From contig NZ_BMYT01000006.1 in the NCBI RefSeq assembly GCF_014652415.1, positions 124,447-188,446 on the forward strand: 64,000 nt of DNA, read 5' to 3'. A model generated the notes under the pieces. The model was not told the DNA's origin and ran no database searches. It was given only the letters and a program-made list of their open reading frames with translations. This document shows, in pieces, positions 57,193 through 64,000 of this stretch. The first letter of the stretch is position 1. Each line of letters begins with the position of its first letter. Both the position numbers and the translations under genes were made by a program. Origin of the DNA: Affinundibacterium macrobrachii (GTDB lineage Bacteria > Pseudomonadota > Gammaproteobacteria > Burkholderiales > Burkholderiaceae_D).

Positions 57193-57474
57193 TTAGTCGA
57201 ACGAAGAGCCAGAAATGTCACAGCTAGAGAAATCATTGTCGAAGCTCGAATCGTCATAAGCCAATGAATTGAATTCGTGCGTGACATTTTCGTTGTGTGA
57301 ATCGTTAAATCCATAACTATTGCCGGCGATGTCGATACCGCCAATCCCATCTACCATCGGCAATCCAGACGCAGGATTGATGTCGACGTTAGGCGATACT
57401 TGATGCTGATTGAGATTACCAATCTCTTTTGTGTCTGAAAAAAAATGATTTGAAAGCCAAGTGAATAAATTCAT
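57193..57474 (-). CDS. Unrecognised Asp/Ser/Asn-rich protein, 93 aa
   Basis: I do not recognise it. After a hydrophobic N-terminus (LFTWLSNHFFSD) the protein is low-complexity, rich in Asp, Asn, Ser and Gly (DGIGGIDIAGNSYGFNDSHNE, then DSSFDNDFSSCDISGSSFD). There is only a weak AGG-type site before the ATG. It lies just upstream of the 62-aa gene. Confidence 0.5.
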   Translation of the reverse strand: MNLFTWLSNHFFSDTKEIGNLNQHQVSPNVDINPASGLPMVDGIGGIDIAGNSYGFNDSHNENVTHEFNSLAYDDSSFDNDFSSCDISGSSFD

Positions 57475-57624
57475 TTTTGAACCTTTTTTATTTTTGTTTT
57501 TGGGTAGACCAATTTAGATTTTTACGTTTTGAAAGTCAACTGAATTTTGAACAGAGTGATGTTGAATCTGTTGATTAACAGTTGCCTAAATGAGGTCGCC
57601 AGAGTCGAATAAAAATTATTTTGT

Positions 57625-57763
57625 AAAAAAGTGATATTTTTCGGCGCGAGAATTGTCTAATAGAGTTGGTCAAAATTTTTGATTCGCATTGATTCATTTA
57701 TTTTTAAAATAAATTCAAAATAATTGAAAAAAAGTGATATTTTTTTCGCGCTCGATTGTCTAA
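57625..57763. repeat. Two 36-bp direct repeats upstream of the Sel1 gene
   Basis: Copies at 57625-57660 and 57727-57763. Each begins with A6-7 then GTGATATTTTT and ends ATTGTCTAA, with CGCG near the middle. They lie 66-204 bp upstream of the Sel1 gene, so they may be paired regulatory sites or part of an origin. Confidence 0.75.
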
Positions 57764-57828
57764 AGAAGTAAGCACAAGAATCTTGTTGCTAAATCGTAGT
57801 TCACTTAACTTTAGAGAAGAGGTAAAAC

Positions 57829-58602
57829 ATGAGCATCTCGAATATTAATCAAAATCAGCATTACAAACCGACGGCATCGTTTACTCCATTAAACATTCCA
57901 GGGGCTGCGCACACGCAGTCAAAGGGCGGAGAAAAAGCACTCGAACACTCATATAGTATTGAGTTTGAAAAGTCGCGAAATATAATTCAATCAGATAGTT
58001 CGGATGCTGAAGAAGTCAGAGCTGCTATGGAGAAGTTATGTTTTCTCGGAAGGGAAAAATATGCTCCAGCTGAGTACTTTTTAGGAACCGTATTTATGCG
58101 TGTAAAAAGTGATGAAAGTCAAAAGGAGGGAATACGTTTGATTCAATGTGCTGCTAATCGAGGATATGCTCCTGCACAGTCCGATGTTGGTAGACTTCAT
58201 CTTCATGGGTTGTTCGGTAAGACTAAATCTGTAATTCAAGCACGGAAGTGGTTCACGCTTTCAGCGAACCAGGGATGCGCTGAGGGCCAAAATAATTTGG
58301 GAATTCTTTACCTGGAAGACAATGAGATTGAGAGAGATTATTTTAAGGCAGCTAATTTGTTCAAAAGTGCCGCGCTCAAAGGAAATCTTTTCGCACAGTT
58401 TCAGTTGAGCATGATGTATGAGTATGGAATGGGGGTTGCAATTGACCGGAAGGCGTCTTTTTATTGGATTAAGAAAGCGGCTCTTGGAGGGTATATTCCT
58501 GCGCAGCTTAATATGCTGGGGAAAATGGTGAGTACTAATAGTACAGAATTTGATGGCGAGCCCGATGTAGAATTGGTTCGGAAATACGAAATGATGAATT
58601 GA
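57829..58602 (+). CDS. Sel1-repeat (TPR-like) protein
   Basis: A 257-residue protein with about four Sel1-like repeats from residue 80 (AEYFLGTVFM...KEGIRLIQCAANRGYAPAQSDVGRLHLHG, then KTKSVIQARKWFTLSANQGCAEGQNNLGILYL, then ANLFKSAALKGNLFAQFQLSMMYEYGMGV). The N-terminal 70 residues are polar and lack a signal peptide. Sel1 proteins act as scaffolds; here the partner is unknown. GAGG is 7 bases before the ATG. Terminator follows. Confidence 0.8.
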   Translation: MSISNINQNQHYKPTASFTPLNIPGAAHTQSKGGEKALEHSYSIEFEKSRNIIQSDSSDAEEVRAAMEKLCFLGREKYAPAEYFLGTVFMRVKSDESQKEGIRLIQCAANRGYAPAQSDVGRLHLHGLFGKTKSVIQARKWFTLSANQGCAEGQNNLGILYLEDNEIERDYFKAANLFKSAALKGNLFAQFQLSMMYEYGMGVAIDRKASFYWIKKAALGGYIPAQLNMLGKMVSTNSTEFDGEPDVELVRKYEMMN

Positions 58603-58693
58603 CTTAGGTCGATGGCGGACAAATAGTAATCGTTTTCTGTAACTCAAATTTTTGAACTAATGCATCAATTTCATTATCGACTTTTTTGGTCAC

Positions 58694-58720
58694 AACAACG
58701 CCTCGGTAGGAGGCGTTGTT
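58694..58720. terminator. Bidirectional stem between convergent genes
   Basis: An 11-bp stem (AACAACGCCTC and complement) with a 5-base loop between the Sel1 gene and the 89-aa gene. The minus-strand side continues GTGACCAAAAAAG, so the T tract is modest. Confidence 0.65.
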
Positions 58721-58734
58721 GTTCAAATCAGGGT

Positions 58735-59004
58735 CTAATGTTTTGTCGCCTCACTTGCTTCGCGCAACATAAAAAATTCCTCGCTAAAAAATGGAGCACA
58801 GAGGGCTAATTTTGAGTTCCTTGGCTCTATTCGCCAAAACAAAGCATCACACATTGGATGCTGCAATGCTCCGGCTACATGTTCTATTCTGATATATGCA
58901 TCGTGTTCATCAGTGGCTTCAAGAATCGCAATTGGAATATCATTATCTGCTACTGAAATTTCGAATCTTGGCCGTTTTTCTTGTGCTAATTTCCTCTTCT
59001 TCAT
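58735..59004 (-). CDS. Unrecognised element protein, 89 aa
   Basis: I do not recognise it. N-terminus is basic (MKKRKLAQEKRPRFEISVAD), followed by a mixed region with DEHDAYIRIEHV. GGAG lies 8 bases before its ATG. Upstream lies the GCATAC-repeat region. Role unknown. Confidence 0.6.
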   Translation of the reverse strand: MKKRKLAQEKRPRFEISVADNDIPIAILEATDEHDAYIRIEHVAGALQHPMCDALFWRIEPRNSKLALCAPFFSEEFFMLREASEATKH

Positions 59005-59435
59005 ATAAGTTCTCCGCGGTTAAATCACTGCAATTCGTATAGCGACTGTGATTAAACGACCTTCTTGGTAATCTTGTCATCTCTCAATCTCGGAGCTTAA
59101 TTTTCCGAAGATTAATTTCATGCCGAGCATTCAGCTTGATGAATTCCATTTGTGCGTATGTCGTCAAATAAATGTCCGCATGCGGTTTATTGACTTTATG
59201 TATGGGTTACGTTTTACGCCGCATACAACATTAATATTTCTGCATACGGCACTTCTTTTGTAACGCATACCTGTCACCGAAAATCACATATTGATTTCTG
59301 AAGATATCTTTTCTGCAGAGAATGGCAGTGTGCTGCATACACATACTATTTCAAGGCATACAACCTCTATCGGTTCCGCATACATATAAATCTACAGCCT
59401 ATACGAATTTCACCAATTAAATAAAGGATTTAAGA
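59005..59435. promoter_or_regulatory. Iteron-like region: repeated GCATAC, candidate origin or operator array
   Basis: GCATAC occurs at 59221, 59242, 59265, 59335, 59356 and 59378 (all plus-oriented). Spacing is 21, 23, 70, 21 and 22 bp, so the sites fall on one face of the helix in two groups of three. A palindrome CCGCATGCGG is at 59176-59185. The region is AT-rich otherwise and lacks a gene. It is a good candidate for RepC iterons or for a multi-operator promoter of the next gene. Confidence 0.6.
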
Positions 59436-59831
59436 ATGCAAATTCGTAATCGCAATGGAAAACTTCAGCTTATTCGAACCGTCTACGACCCGTCCATCAA
59501 ACGAGGGAAAAGCGTGCTTATTGGAACAATTCCAAGTTATGTCAGAGCTGTTTCAAATGATTTAAATGAAAAACTAACTGCGCTTGAACGAACGCAGTTG
59601 CAAACCTTCTTGGATAAAACCGCGTCTGAGCTTGATGCATTTCGCCAGGAGTATGCGGCTCGTGAATTACCGGCAACTTTGAGACTTGTTACTAAGTGGT
59701 ACCTTGAATCTGATAAAGCATCCATTGATTTAAATCAGTTGGCTGAGGACAGTAGGTCCGAATTTACAGCGCTTTTGGCTGCGATGGTGAAAGCTGGCGT
59801 TGGCCGCAGGCGTAATCGAAAATCTAAATGA
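59436..59831 (+). CDS. Unrecognised element protein, 131 aa
   Basis: I do not recognise it. It begins with short beta segments (QIRNRNGKLQLIRTVYDPSIKRGKSVLIGT) then becomes helical and charged (LNEKLTALERTQLQTFLDKTASELDAFRQEY) and ends basic (GRRRNRKSK). AAGGA lies 9 bases before its ATG. It follows the GCATAC region and might be a DNA-binding protein encoded next to an origin. Confidence 0.6.
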   Translation: MQIRNRNGKLQLIRTVYDPSIKRGKSVLIGTIPSYVRAVSNDLNEKLTALERTQLQTFLDKTASELDAFRQEYAARELPATLRLVTKWYLESDKASIDLNQLAEDSRSEFTALLAAMVKAGVGRRRNRKSK

Positions 59832-60027
59832 GCGTTACTTCCAATTCATTTCCGAACCTTGATTGCCAAGTTGGTTGATGTGTAGCTCTTACTCTCGCAT
59901 TGGCAGGTGGCCTTTGCGAAGGTGAGAGGTGTCAAATGGAGGAGTAGGAGTTAGATTTTTTTTGAAGTCGCTATACGTTTGTAGGATTCTTTTATTTTGA
60001 TTTTTTAACCGCAGATTAGAGGCTCAT
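59832..60027. other. Intergenic region, 196 bp
   Basis: Contains a loose hairpin near 59894-59930 (CTCTCGC...GCG...GAGAG). Otherwise nothing clear. Confidence 0.4.
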
Positions 60028-60447
60028 ATGACAATCATTCAGGCGTACACATTTATTCGTCAGGCAATTGAACAAGACAACCATGAATCAGCAGCAAAAT
60101 GGAAAAAGCGATGTGCAAATGGCGGTTTTAATCCCCACACCAATATTTTTACACCGTTTAGGGATATATCCAATTGCGGCGAGTATGTAGTTCTTGATTC
60201 AATTGCCGCAGCGGTTGAGTCTGGCATTATTGATACAGATAATTGGGTTGCGCAGATATTTGATTCAGTCGAGGTTTTTGAAACCTTTTTAGCCCAGCTA
60301 GAAGAGTTTGATTATTACAGAATCAACGACCGATGGTATACGGCCCTATTTTCGATAGCCCAAGTTGGTGACGAAGAAGGATTTGTCACTTGCCAAGAAA
60401 TTGCTGATTCACTGCGTACTGCGGCAGAAGACACTGGACAAATTTGA
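60028..60447 (+). CDS. Unrecognised element protein, 139 aa
   Basis: I do not recognise it. Acidic and helical (IQAYTFIRQAIEQDNHESAAKW, VLDSIAAAVESGIID, FDSVEVFETFLAQLEEFDYY), no membrane or signal segment. The start ATG lacks a strong ribosome-binding site. A strong terminator follows, so it ends a transcript. Confidence 0.6.
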   Translation: MTIIQAYTFIRQAIEQDNHESAAKWKKRCANGGFNPHTNIFTPFRDISNCGEYVVLDSIAAAVESGIIDTDNWVAQIFDSVEVFETFLAQLEEFDYYRINDRWYTALFSIAQVGDEEGFVTCQEIADSLRTAAEDTGQI

Positions 60448-60471
60448 AATCTCACTTTGTCCATTTGATTC

Positions 60472-60503
60472 AAATACGCCCCTTTCCCGAGGGGCGTATT
60501 TTT
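60472..60503 (+). terminator. Terminator after the 139-aa gene
   Basis: An 11-bp stem (AATACGCCCCT and complement) with a 6-base loop and a T run. Confidence 0.85.
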
Positions 60504-60795
60504 CATTATTTGGTCATAAATGACCATGCTTGATTATTTGTTGATATTAGGCAATAATTCCTTGGCGCAACTAATAGAAGTTTCTGCTCTTTTAAAATTC
60601 GAAAATCGAATCCCCTTCGTGGTAGTAAGTTTGCCAATCAGTGGACAGGTGACTGTCAAAATCCAGATTTGTCTTGTTAGTGATTCGTGCCGCATCGCGG
60701 CCGACCCGGTAGGGTTCTTTTCCGACAACGGAAGAGTCCAAGCCCATTAACAGAGGCGATAACAAAGTTATCCCTCATTTGTAAGGACAATAAAA
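60504..60795 (+). other. Leader region upstream of the helicase gene, possibly structured
   Basis: Between a terminator and the helicase start, 292 bp. Small hairpins lie near 60698-60742, including TTTTCCG-ACAA-CGGAAGA (60717-60734), and GATAAC-AAA-GTTATC at 60756-60770, just upstream of the start. A 76-codon frame (60520-60750) has no ribosome-binding site. It may be a regulatory leader, but evidence is thin. Confidence 0.4.
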
Positions 60796-62487
60796 ATGAC
60801 AACAGAAAACGTCGATACTTTGGAATTCAACCCTATTAGTGCAGCGTCTCGAAACGGAGGCTATGTGGCATTAGGGACACTAGGCGGCAAATGTGTAGTT
60901 CTCAGTAATCTCTCCAAAAACGTCGTCAAGCTATCTCCATCAGACATGAAAGAGATGGATTTGAAGACTGTTTGCGGTGCGGATTGGTGCGATGATAATT
61001 ACACATACTTCCACCCAAAGCAGGAGGTTATGGTCTTTGACCTGCGTCGTCTTGCAACAGACATCATTCGCGAATGTCAGGTCAAAGGGGTTTACGTTGA
61101 GTCGTACGAACGTAAATCAGGCGTCTGGTTGATGCCGGATGGAGGTTTAGCGGTGAATAGCCGTAAGTTGTGGCGTCCTGATGGCACGGTGCTTGAGCAT
61201 GGTATCCACGCGGAGCGAATTTATTCGGCGAGCGGAGATATTGGGTTTGACCTCGATACTCCAGCTGCAAATGATGACGAAGTTCAGTGCGTCCTCAATG
61301 CATTTGGCGGTATTAACTGGCGCAATAATTTGGGTGCTGAAATGCTACTGGGTTGGTTTGGCGTGGCGATTGCATCGGTGGCGATGCGTCGTCGCCCGCA
61401 CATGCTATTGACTGGTGCTGCGGGTGTTGGTAAATCGACAGCCTTGGAAATGATGAAATGGCTGTCAGGGAAGTTGGCCTACGCAAGTACCGGTCCGCAA
61501 ACCATGGCAGCGTTTTATCAAGCTTTGGCTGGTACAAGCCGTGCGGTTATCCTTGATGAATTTGAGGCTGACCCATCGCGACGTCATTCGAGAGATACGC
61601 TGGAAATCGCGCGTATGTCATACAGCCTGCAGGAAGGGGATGAAGGGATTGTTAGAGGAACGCCAGGTGGAACGGCGCGCAGTTATACGTTCTACTCACC
61701 GTTTTTAGCCGCTTGCATCAACCCAGCTAAGTTTGAACCAGCTGATGTGACACGCTGGGTAGTCCTTGAGGCTATTTCGCGCAAACCTGATGCGGTGGCT
61801 CTAAAAGAAGCGGAAGCGCGTGTTATTGGTCCTCGTCTTGCTCGTCGCTTCATCAATCGCTGGGCAAATTTTCAAAAAAACGAAGCGATTGTTCGGAAGC
61901 ATATTATCGATGCAGGTGGTGATGGTCGAATGGCCGATACGGTGGGCGTATTACTAGCTTCGTATTGGACATTTGTTTCAGCATTACCAGCAACAGATAG
62001 TGAAGCGGCAAAGCTGGTTGAGTTGCTTGATATCCAAGACCGCATAGCATTACATGCGATTACGGATGAGCAACGCTGCCTAGAGGCGATGATGTCGAAG
62101 GTGCTGCCATTTAAATTTATGGATGGCATTGCTCTCGTCACACGTAATTTGTCGATTGCAGAGGCAATTCAGCGCATCTGTGACGACCCTACTGGCAATC
62201 TCGAAATCACAATGCGCCTAGCTCAGTTGGGTATGCGCGTCGGATGTGTTCAAGGTACATGGCGTATGTTCGTTGCCAACTCCCCAGAACACCAAGAGTT
62301 GCGTAAGGTATTTGGGGGGACTAAGTGGGCATCTGGCGGCTGGTCTACTGTTCTGCGCCGTCTACCAGGCGGTACAGAGGGTACTCAACGTATTGGGGCT
62401 GGCTTTGGGGCCGCAAAAGTGACGATTTTCAATATGCCGGCAGACTTATTACCGGCAAATGATGGAAGTGCACTACTAGCAGCGTAA
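60796..62487 (+). CDS. DUF927-like helicase / primase-type ATPase
   Basis: A 563-residue ATPase of the phage/plasmid DUF927-type superfamily. N-terminal part (1-200) resembles the DUF927 beta-rich module (GGYVALGTLGG, LRRLATDIIRECQVKGVYVESYERKSGVWLMPDGG). The ATPase core has Walker A TGAAGVGKST (about 211-220), Walker B VILDEFEAD (about 251-259) and a sensor-like SPFLAACINPAKFEPADVTRW (about 297-317). It would serve as replicative helicase. AAGGA is 9 bases before the ATG. The pairing with repA-repC is unusual. Confidence 0.8.
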   Translation: MTTENVDTLEFNPISAASRNGGYVALGTLGGKCVVLSNLSKNVVKLSPSDMKEMDLKTVCGADWCDDNYTYFHPKQEVMVFDLRRLATDIIRECQVKGVYVESYERKSGVWLMPDGGLAVNSRKLWRPDGTVLEHGIHAERIYSASGDIGFDLDTPAANDDEVQCVLNAFGGINWRNNLGAEMLLGWFGVAIASVAMRRRPHMLLTGAAGVGKSTALEMMKWLSGKLAYASTGPQTMAAFYQALAGTSRAVILDEFEADPSRRHSRDTLEIARMSYSLQEGDEGIVRGTPGGTARSYTFYSPFLAACINPAKFEPADVTRWVVLEAISRKPDAVALKEAEARVIGPRLARRFINRWANFQKNEAIVRKHIIDAGGDGRMADTVGVLLASYWTFVSALPATDSEAAKLVELLDIQDRIALHAITDEQRCLEAMMSKVLPFKFMDGIALVTRNLSIAEAIQRICDDPTGNLEITMRLAQLGMRVGCVQGTWRMFVANSPEHQELRKVFGGTKWASGGWSTVLRRLPGGTEGTQRIGAGFGAAKVTIFNMPADLLPANDGSALLAA

Positions 62488-62492
62488 GGAGG

Positions 62493-62527
62493 TGGCGCGG
62501 GTTCAATTGGACTCGCGCCATTTTTTT
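62493..62527 (+). terminator. Terminator after the helicase gene
   Basis: Stem TGGCGCG / CGCGCCA with a 14-base loop and seven T, 6 bases past the stop. Confidence 0.85.
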
Positions 62528-62555
62528 ATTTCTATTATCAATAAACTACCAGGTT

Positions 62556-62582
62556 GTTACCTCTGTTACCTCTGTTACCCCT
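62556..62582. repeat. 9-bp tandem repeat (GTTACCTCT)
   Basis: Three tandem units: GTTACCTCT twice and GTTACCCCT once. Located between the helicase gene and the convergent HNH-like gene; possible iteron or simple slippage array. Confidence 0.7.
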
Positions 62583-62625
62583 TCTGCATAATACATACAA
62601 GCTTTTTGTTACTGTTCGATGCTTG

Positions 62626-62652
62626 AAATCTTCCCTACACTAGGGAAGATTT
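62626..62652 (-). terminator. Perfect 12-bp hairpin after the HNH-like gene
   Basis: AAATCTTCCCTA and its complement with a 3-base CAC loop, 16 bases past the stop of the minus-strand HNH-like gene. The stem ends in T or A runs, so it can act as its terminator. Confidence 0.7.
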
Positions 62653-62668
62653 AATACATGAAAAATGG

Positions 62669-63703
62669 TTATTTATTTGCTTTGTTGCGTTCGCCCACCG
62701 CCCAAGTGTTTATCAACTGCTGATGGCTCACCTCTCTCTGAAATTTGAGATGTAATTGTTGTAGCATTGCGGTTATGGCTGGTTTGCTTAGCATATACCA
62801 CTCAGCGAAGCTTCTAAACAAGTCGGTACGAAGCCACGCCGACGGAGCAAATTCCTCTTCCTCAACAGCTTTATTCAGCTGGACCATAAAGTCCTGAAAG
62901 AGTTTTTCCGCTTGACCGGATTTTCTCGTCGCATCTAACCATCTTGCGCTACCCGTTCCTATATTTCTGTCAGTGCATAATTTTAATAGCAGTAGTTGGA
63001 CTACTTGTGATTCTGACGTAAATATTCTATGACTTGGATAAGTGGAAAGGGGAATCAAATAGGGGTCCCTATCGCCGTTATAGGCATTCCACGCGCCGTA
63101 CATTAAACAAGTGAGTCTCGCCCATTCAATCGCTGTCAGACCATCGCTATCTTGTTCGGAAAGCGCTAATTCAAAAATTTCCTCGAATGATTTGTCCGCC
63201 TTCGCACGATTGACACGTTGGGTTACTACCACCAGATTTGCGACAGCATATGTGCCGTCATTGTATAAGCGGTCTATGGACGGATTCGATGGATGTTGAC
63301 CAGATAACGTAAACCTAGTCAGTGAGACAGGGCAGTACTCGCCTGTTATTTGTTGAATGGTTTCTGGTGTAACGTCCCCATTAAGCACGAGGCCACGCTT
63401 GACGGCATTGAGCCGCAAGCTAAGCCACTTTCGTTCAAAATAATCAGGAAAGCTCTTTGGGCCGCGATATGCCTGAAAAGAGTTTCGAAATGATTCAGGT
63501 GTTTTTTTGTCGAGCCGCATTTTTGCGGCTGCGCACGCTGTACCAAGAGATGCGCATTCCTCGTTCAAAAGAATCTGCGCATGTACAGTATCCGCAACGC
63601 TATTCACGGACAACCAGCCTTGCATGAGTTGGTCTTTGTATAGAACATTGTTGAAATATAAGTTGAATTCAGATGCTTTCTTTTCATTTAAATTTTCTCG
63701 CAC
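62669..63703 (-). CDS. HNH-like endonuclease, element-encoded
   Basis: A 344-residue protein with a degenerate HNH signature around residues 129-175: CPVS, then SNPSIDRLYNDGTYAVANLVVVTQRVNRAK, which fits the PSIDR...GY...N pattern of HNH nucleases with one Cys. The rest is helical and unassigned. Starts with GTG (63701-63703) preceded by AGG 6 bases upstream. It may be a phage-defence or mobility nuclease; substrate unknown. Confidence 0.68.
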   Translation of the reverse strand: MRENLNEKKASEFNLYFNNVLYKDQLMQGWLSVNSVADTVHAQILLNEECASLGTACAAAKMRLDKKTPESFRNSFQAYRGPKSFPDYFERKWLSLRLNAVKRGLVLNGDVTPETIQQITGEYCPVSLTRFTLSGQHPSNPSIDRLYNDGTYAVANLVVVTQRVNRAKADKSFEEIFELALSEQDSDGLTAIEWARLTCLMYGAWNAYNGDRDPYLIPLSTYPSHRIFTSESQVVQLLLLKLCTDRNIGTGSARWLDATRKSGQAEKLFQDFMVQLNKAVEEEEFAPSAWLRTDLFRSFAEWYMLSKPAITAMLQQLHLKFQREVSHQQLINTWAVGERNKANK

Positions 63704-64000
63704 TGAACCTACGCCAGAATCTGGCTACTGTCAGGTTCGAGTAATGAGGCTAGTACGTGCATTGCACAAATTGGATACTTAGTTTAACTGAAAGAAGGTG
63801 ACTATTAGTAGCCTATGCAAGATATTAGAGTGGTTTGGAATTGCATAATTCCGATTGCTATGTCTTATCTGGTATTGAAGAGTATTGAATAGATTCGCAA
63901 TAAAAAATTTAGCCGCTTTGCAATTGTTTTGTGAAGTAACCAAAATATGGTTCAGGCTTTTTTGATTTGTTGCGTGAAAATCCCGTAAATAGGTACTGAC
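63704..64000. other. Right-edge region, 297 bp
   Basis: AT-rich; upstream of the HNH-like gene. No gene or repeat seen. The element continues beyond the window and the integrase and intact tRNA-Phe should be there. Confidence 0.5.

Noticed and set aside
60520-60750. 76-codon plus-strand frame before the helicase gene
   Set aside because: No ribosome-binding site and overlap with hairpins; treated as leader.

Overview
The window looks like the chromosome of a betaproteobacterium, most likely of the Oxalobacteraceae (Undibacterium-like). This rests on gene content and gene style, not on a database match: AcoR-type activator beside an ExaC-type aldehyde dehydrogenase, grxD next to ubiX, prmC next to dsbB, tex, fadD, rnk and several LysR regulators. 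By eye the base composition is near 45% GC. One tRNA-Phe 3' fragment is present; no rRNA and no CRISPR array were seen.

Layout. (1) 1-34.1 kb is ordinary chromosome: an aldehyde dehydrogenase with a sigma-54 promoter and its activator; a fatty-acid operon (acyl-CoA dehydrogenase, APH-like kinase, histidine phosphatase, short-chain dehydrogenase) divergent from a LysR regulator; katG; pirin and DoxX; ynfA; a LysR gene broken by an in-frame stop; ubiX/grxD; a DUF2141 protein with a Tat-exported carotenoid oxygenase; tex; a GNAT/prmC/dsbB operon; a molybdopterin oxidoreductase; fadD; a metalloprotease; an acyl-CoA thioesterase; an Atm1-type ABC exporter; and rnk. Several intergenic gaps here carry short, exactly phased, imperfect tandem repeats, each with a different unit length (8, 10, 12, 13 and 15 bp).

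(2) 34.2-47.5 kb is a defence island: a GIY-YIG protein; an adenosine deaminase / HAM1 / SIR2 three-gene operon that matches the Kongming (KomABC) anti-phage system; an unrecognised translationally coupled pair (300-residue soluble protein plus four-helix membrane protein); a type I restriction-modification system whose subunit lengths fit type IB; and a hipBA toxin-antitoxin pair behind four operator palindromes spaced exactly 27 bp apart.

(3) From 47.7 kb to beyond the right edge is an integrated element. Its left end is a 46-bp 3' fragment of tRNA-Phe followed by what looks like the tRNA's own terminator, so the intact tRNA and probably the integrase should lie to the right of the window. 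The element carries an AlpA-like regulator, an IncQ-type repA-repC replication pair, a DUF927-like helicase, an HNH-like protein, a Sel1 protein and many small unknown proteins. Most striking is a region of about 1 kb with no good reading frame (about 52.35-53.35 kb) that is dense in hairpins and ends in a textbook terminator. I interpret it as a giant structured non-coding RNA, comparable in size to GOLLD, ROOL and OLE but not assigned to any of them here.
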